64,000 nucleotides of DNA from Cupriavidus taiwanensis (lineage in GTDB: Bacteria > Pseudomonadota > Gammaproteobacteria > Burkholderiales > Burkholderiaceae): positions 558,001 through 622,000 of the forward strand of contig NZ_LT984804.1 of NCBI RefSeq assembly GCF_900250115.1. The letters are read 5' to 3'. Each line of letters opens with the position of its first letter. Positions within the stretch are counted from its first letter, which is position 1. Shown piece by piece: positions 63,963 through 64,000 of the stretch. The notes below the pieces were generated by a model. That model was not told where the DNA came from. It made no database searches and worked only from the letters and a program-made list of their open reading frames with translations. A program made the translations under genes and the position numbers.

Positions 63963-64000
63963 CTAGCTGTACTGCGCCACGATCTCGCTCACCGTGCGCA
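63963..64000 (-). CDS. C-terminal end of an unidentified gene
   Basis: A minus-strand frame enters from the right edge and ends RTVSEIVAQYS at a TAG (63965-63963). Eleven codons are too few to name a family. Its stop lies just past the hairpin, as expected for a real convergent gene. Confidence 0.35.
   Translation of the reverse strand, partial: RTVSEIVAQYS

Overview
The window looks like a high-G+C chromosome or chromid segment of a betaproteobacterium of the Burkholderiales, most likely Cupriavidus or a close relative. The evidence is the Cus-type copper cluster, an acetoacetyl-CoA reductase next to a phasin, large aromatic and steroid-type catabolic clusters, and intergenic palindromic repeats. 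No taxonomic marker is present, so the genus is an inference.

Region 1 (1-17.8 kb) is aromatic catabolism. At the left edge are a styrene/indole monooxygenase-like flavoprotein cut by the window, an SDR and an AraC regulator, an arrangement that resembles known indole-oxidation (iif/ind) clusters. A MarR gene separates these from a long minus-strand operon: AAHS-type transporter, then a promoter, then a fused-type indolepyruvate:ferredoxin oxidoreductase pair, an aryl-CoA thioesterase, a monooxygenase/old-yellow-enzyme fusion of the salicylyl-CoA 5-hydroxylase / 2-aminobenzoyl-CoA monooxygenase family, gentisate 1,2-dioxygenase, an FAH-family maleylpyruvate hydrolase candidate, a nitrilase, maleate isomerase and a flavin reductase. 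Together they can take an aryl-CoA through gentisate, maleylpyruvate and maleate to fumarate plus pyruvate. Broken cupin and SDR genes and a GST follow.

Region 2 (18.2-28.3 kb) is copper/silver resistance: a tightly overlapping cusDCBAF-like operon on the minus strand, and divergently a P1B-type ATPase with a CueR-like promoter, followed by a membrane-anchored cytochrome c.

Region 3 (28.4-36.5 kb) is mixed. It holds a nitroreductase, an AhpD-like protein and an AraC regulator, a complete IS5-family element with a TTAA target duplication, a J-domain protein, phaB, a phasin, a small unknown gene and a LuxR-type regulator.

Region 4 (36.7-64 kb) is visibly richer in G+C and holds a large steroid- or terpenoid-type catabolic cluster. 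CysD and CysNC (PAPS synthesis) are divergent from a DUF1214 gene, a sulfotransferase and an SDR. Then come a DHH protein, a degenerate RibBA-like protein, an esterase, an SDR, a TeiR-like LuxR regulator, a VOC protein, an LLM oxidoreductase, an HsaA-like monooxygenase, a KstD-like dehydrogenase, a flavin reductase, a second (delta4-type) dehydrogenase, several SDRs, a KshB-like reductase, a FadD3-like ligase and two NTF2/SnoaL-fold proteins. An 18-bp motif recurs in the promoter regions of this cluster and, judged by eye, may be its operator. Families of palindromic repeats, including a four-copy array of about 180-bp units, occupy the gaps. The most unusual idea in the window is a catabolic regulon that appears to make its own PAPS for a sulfotransferase.
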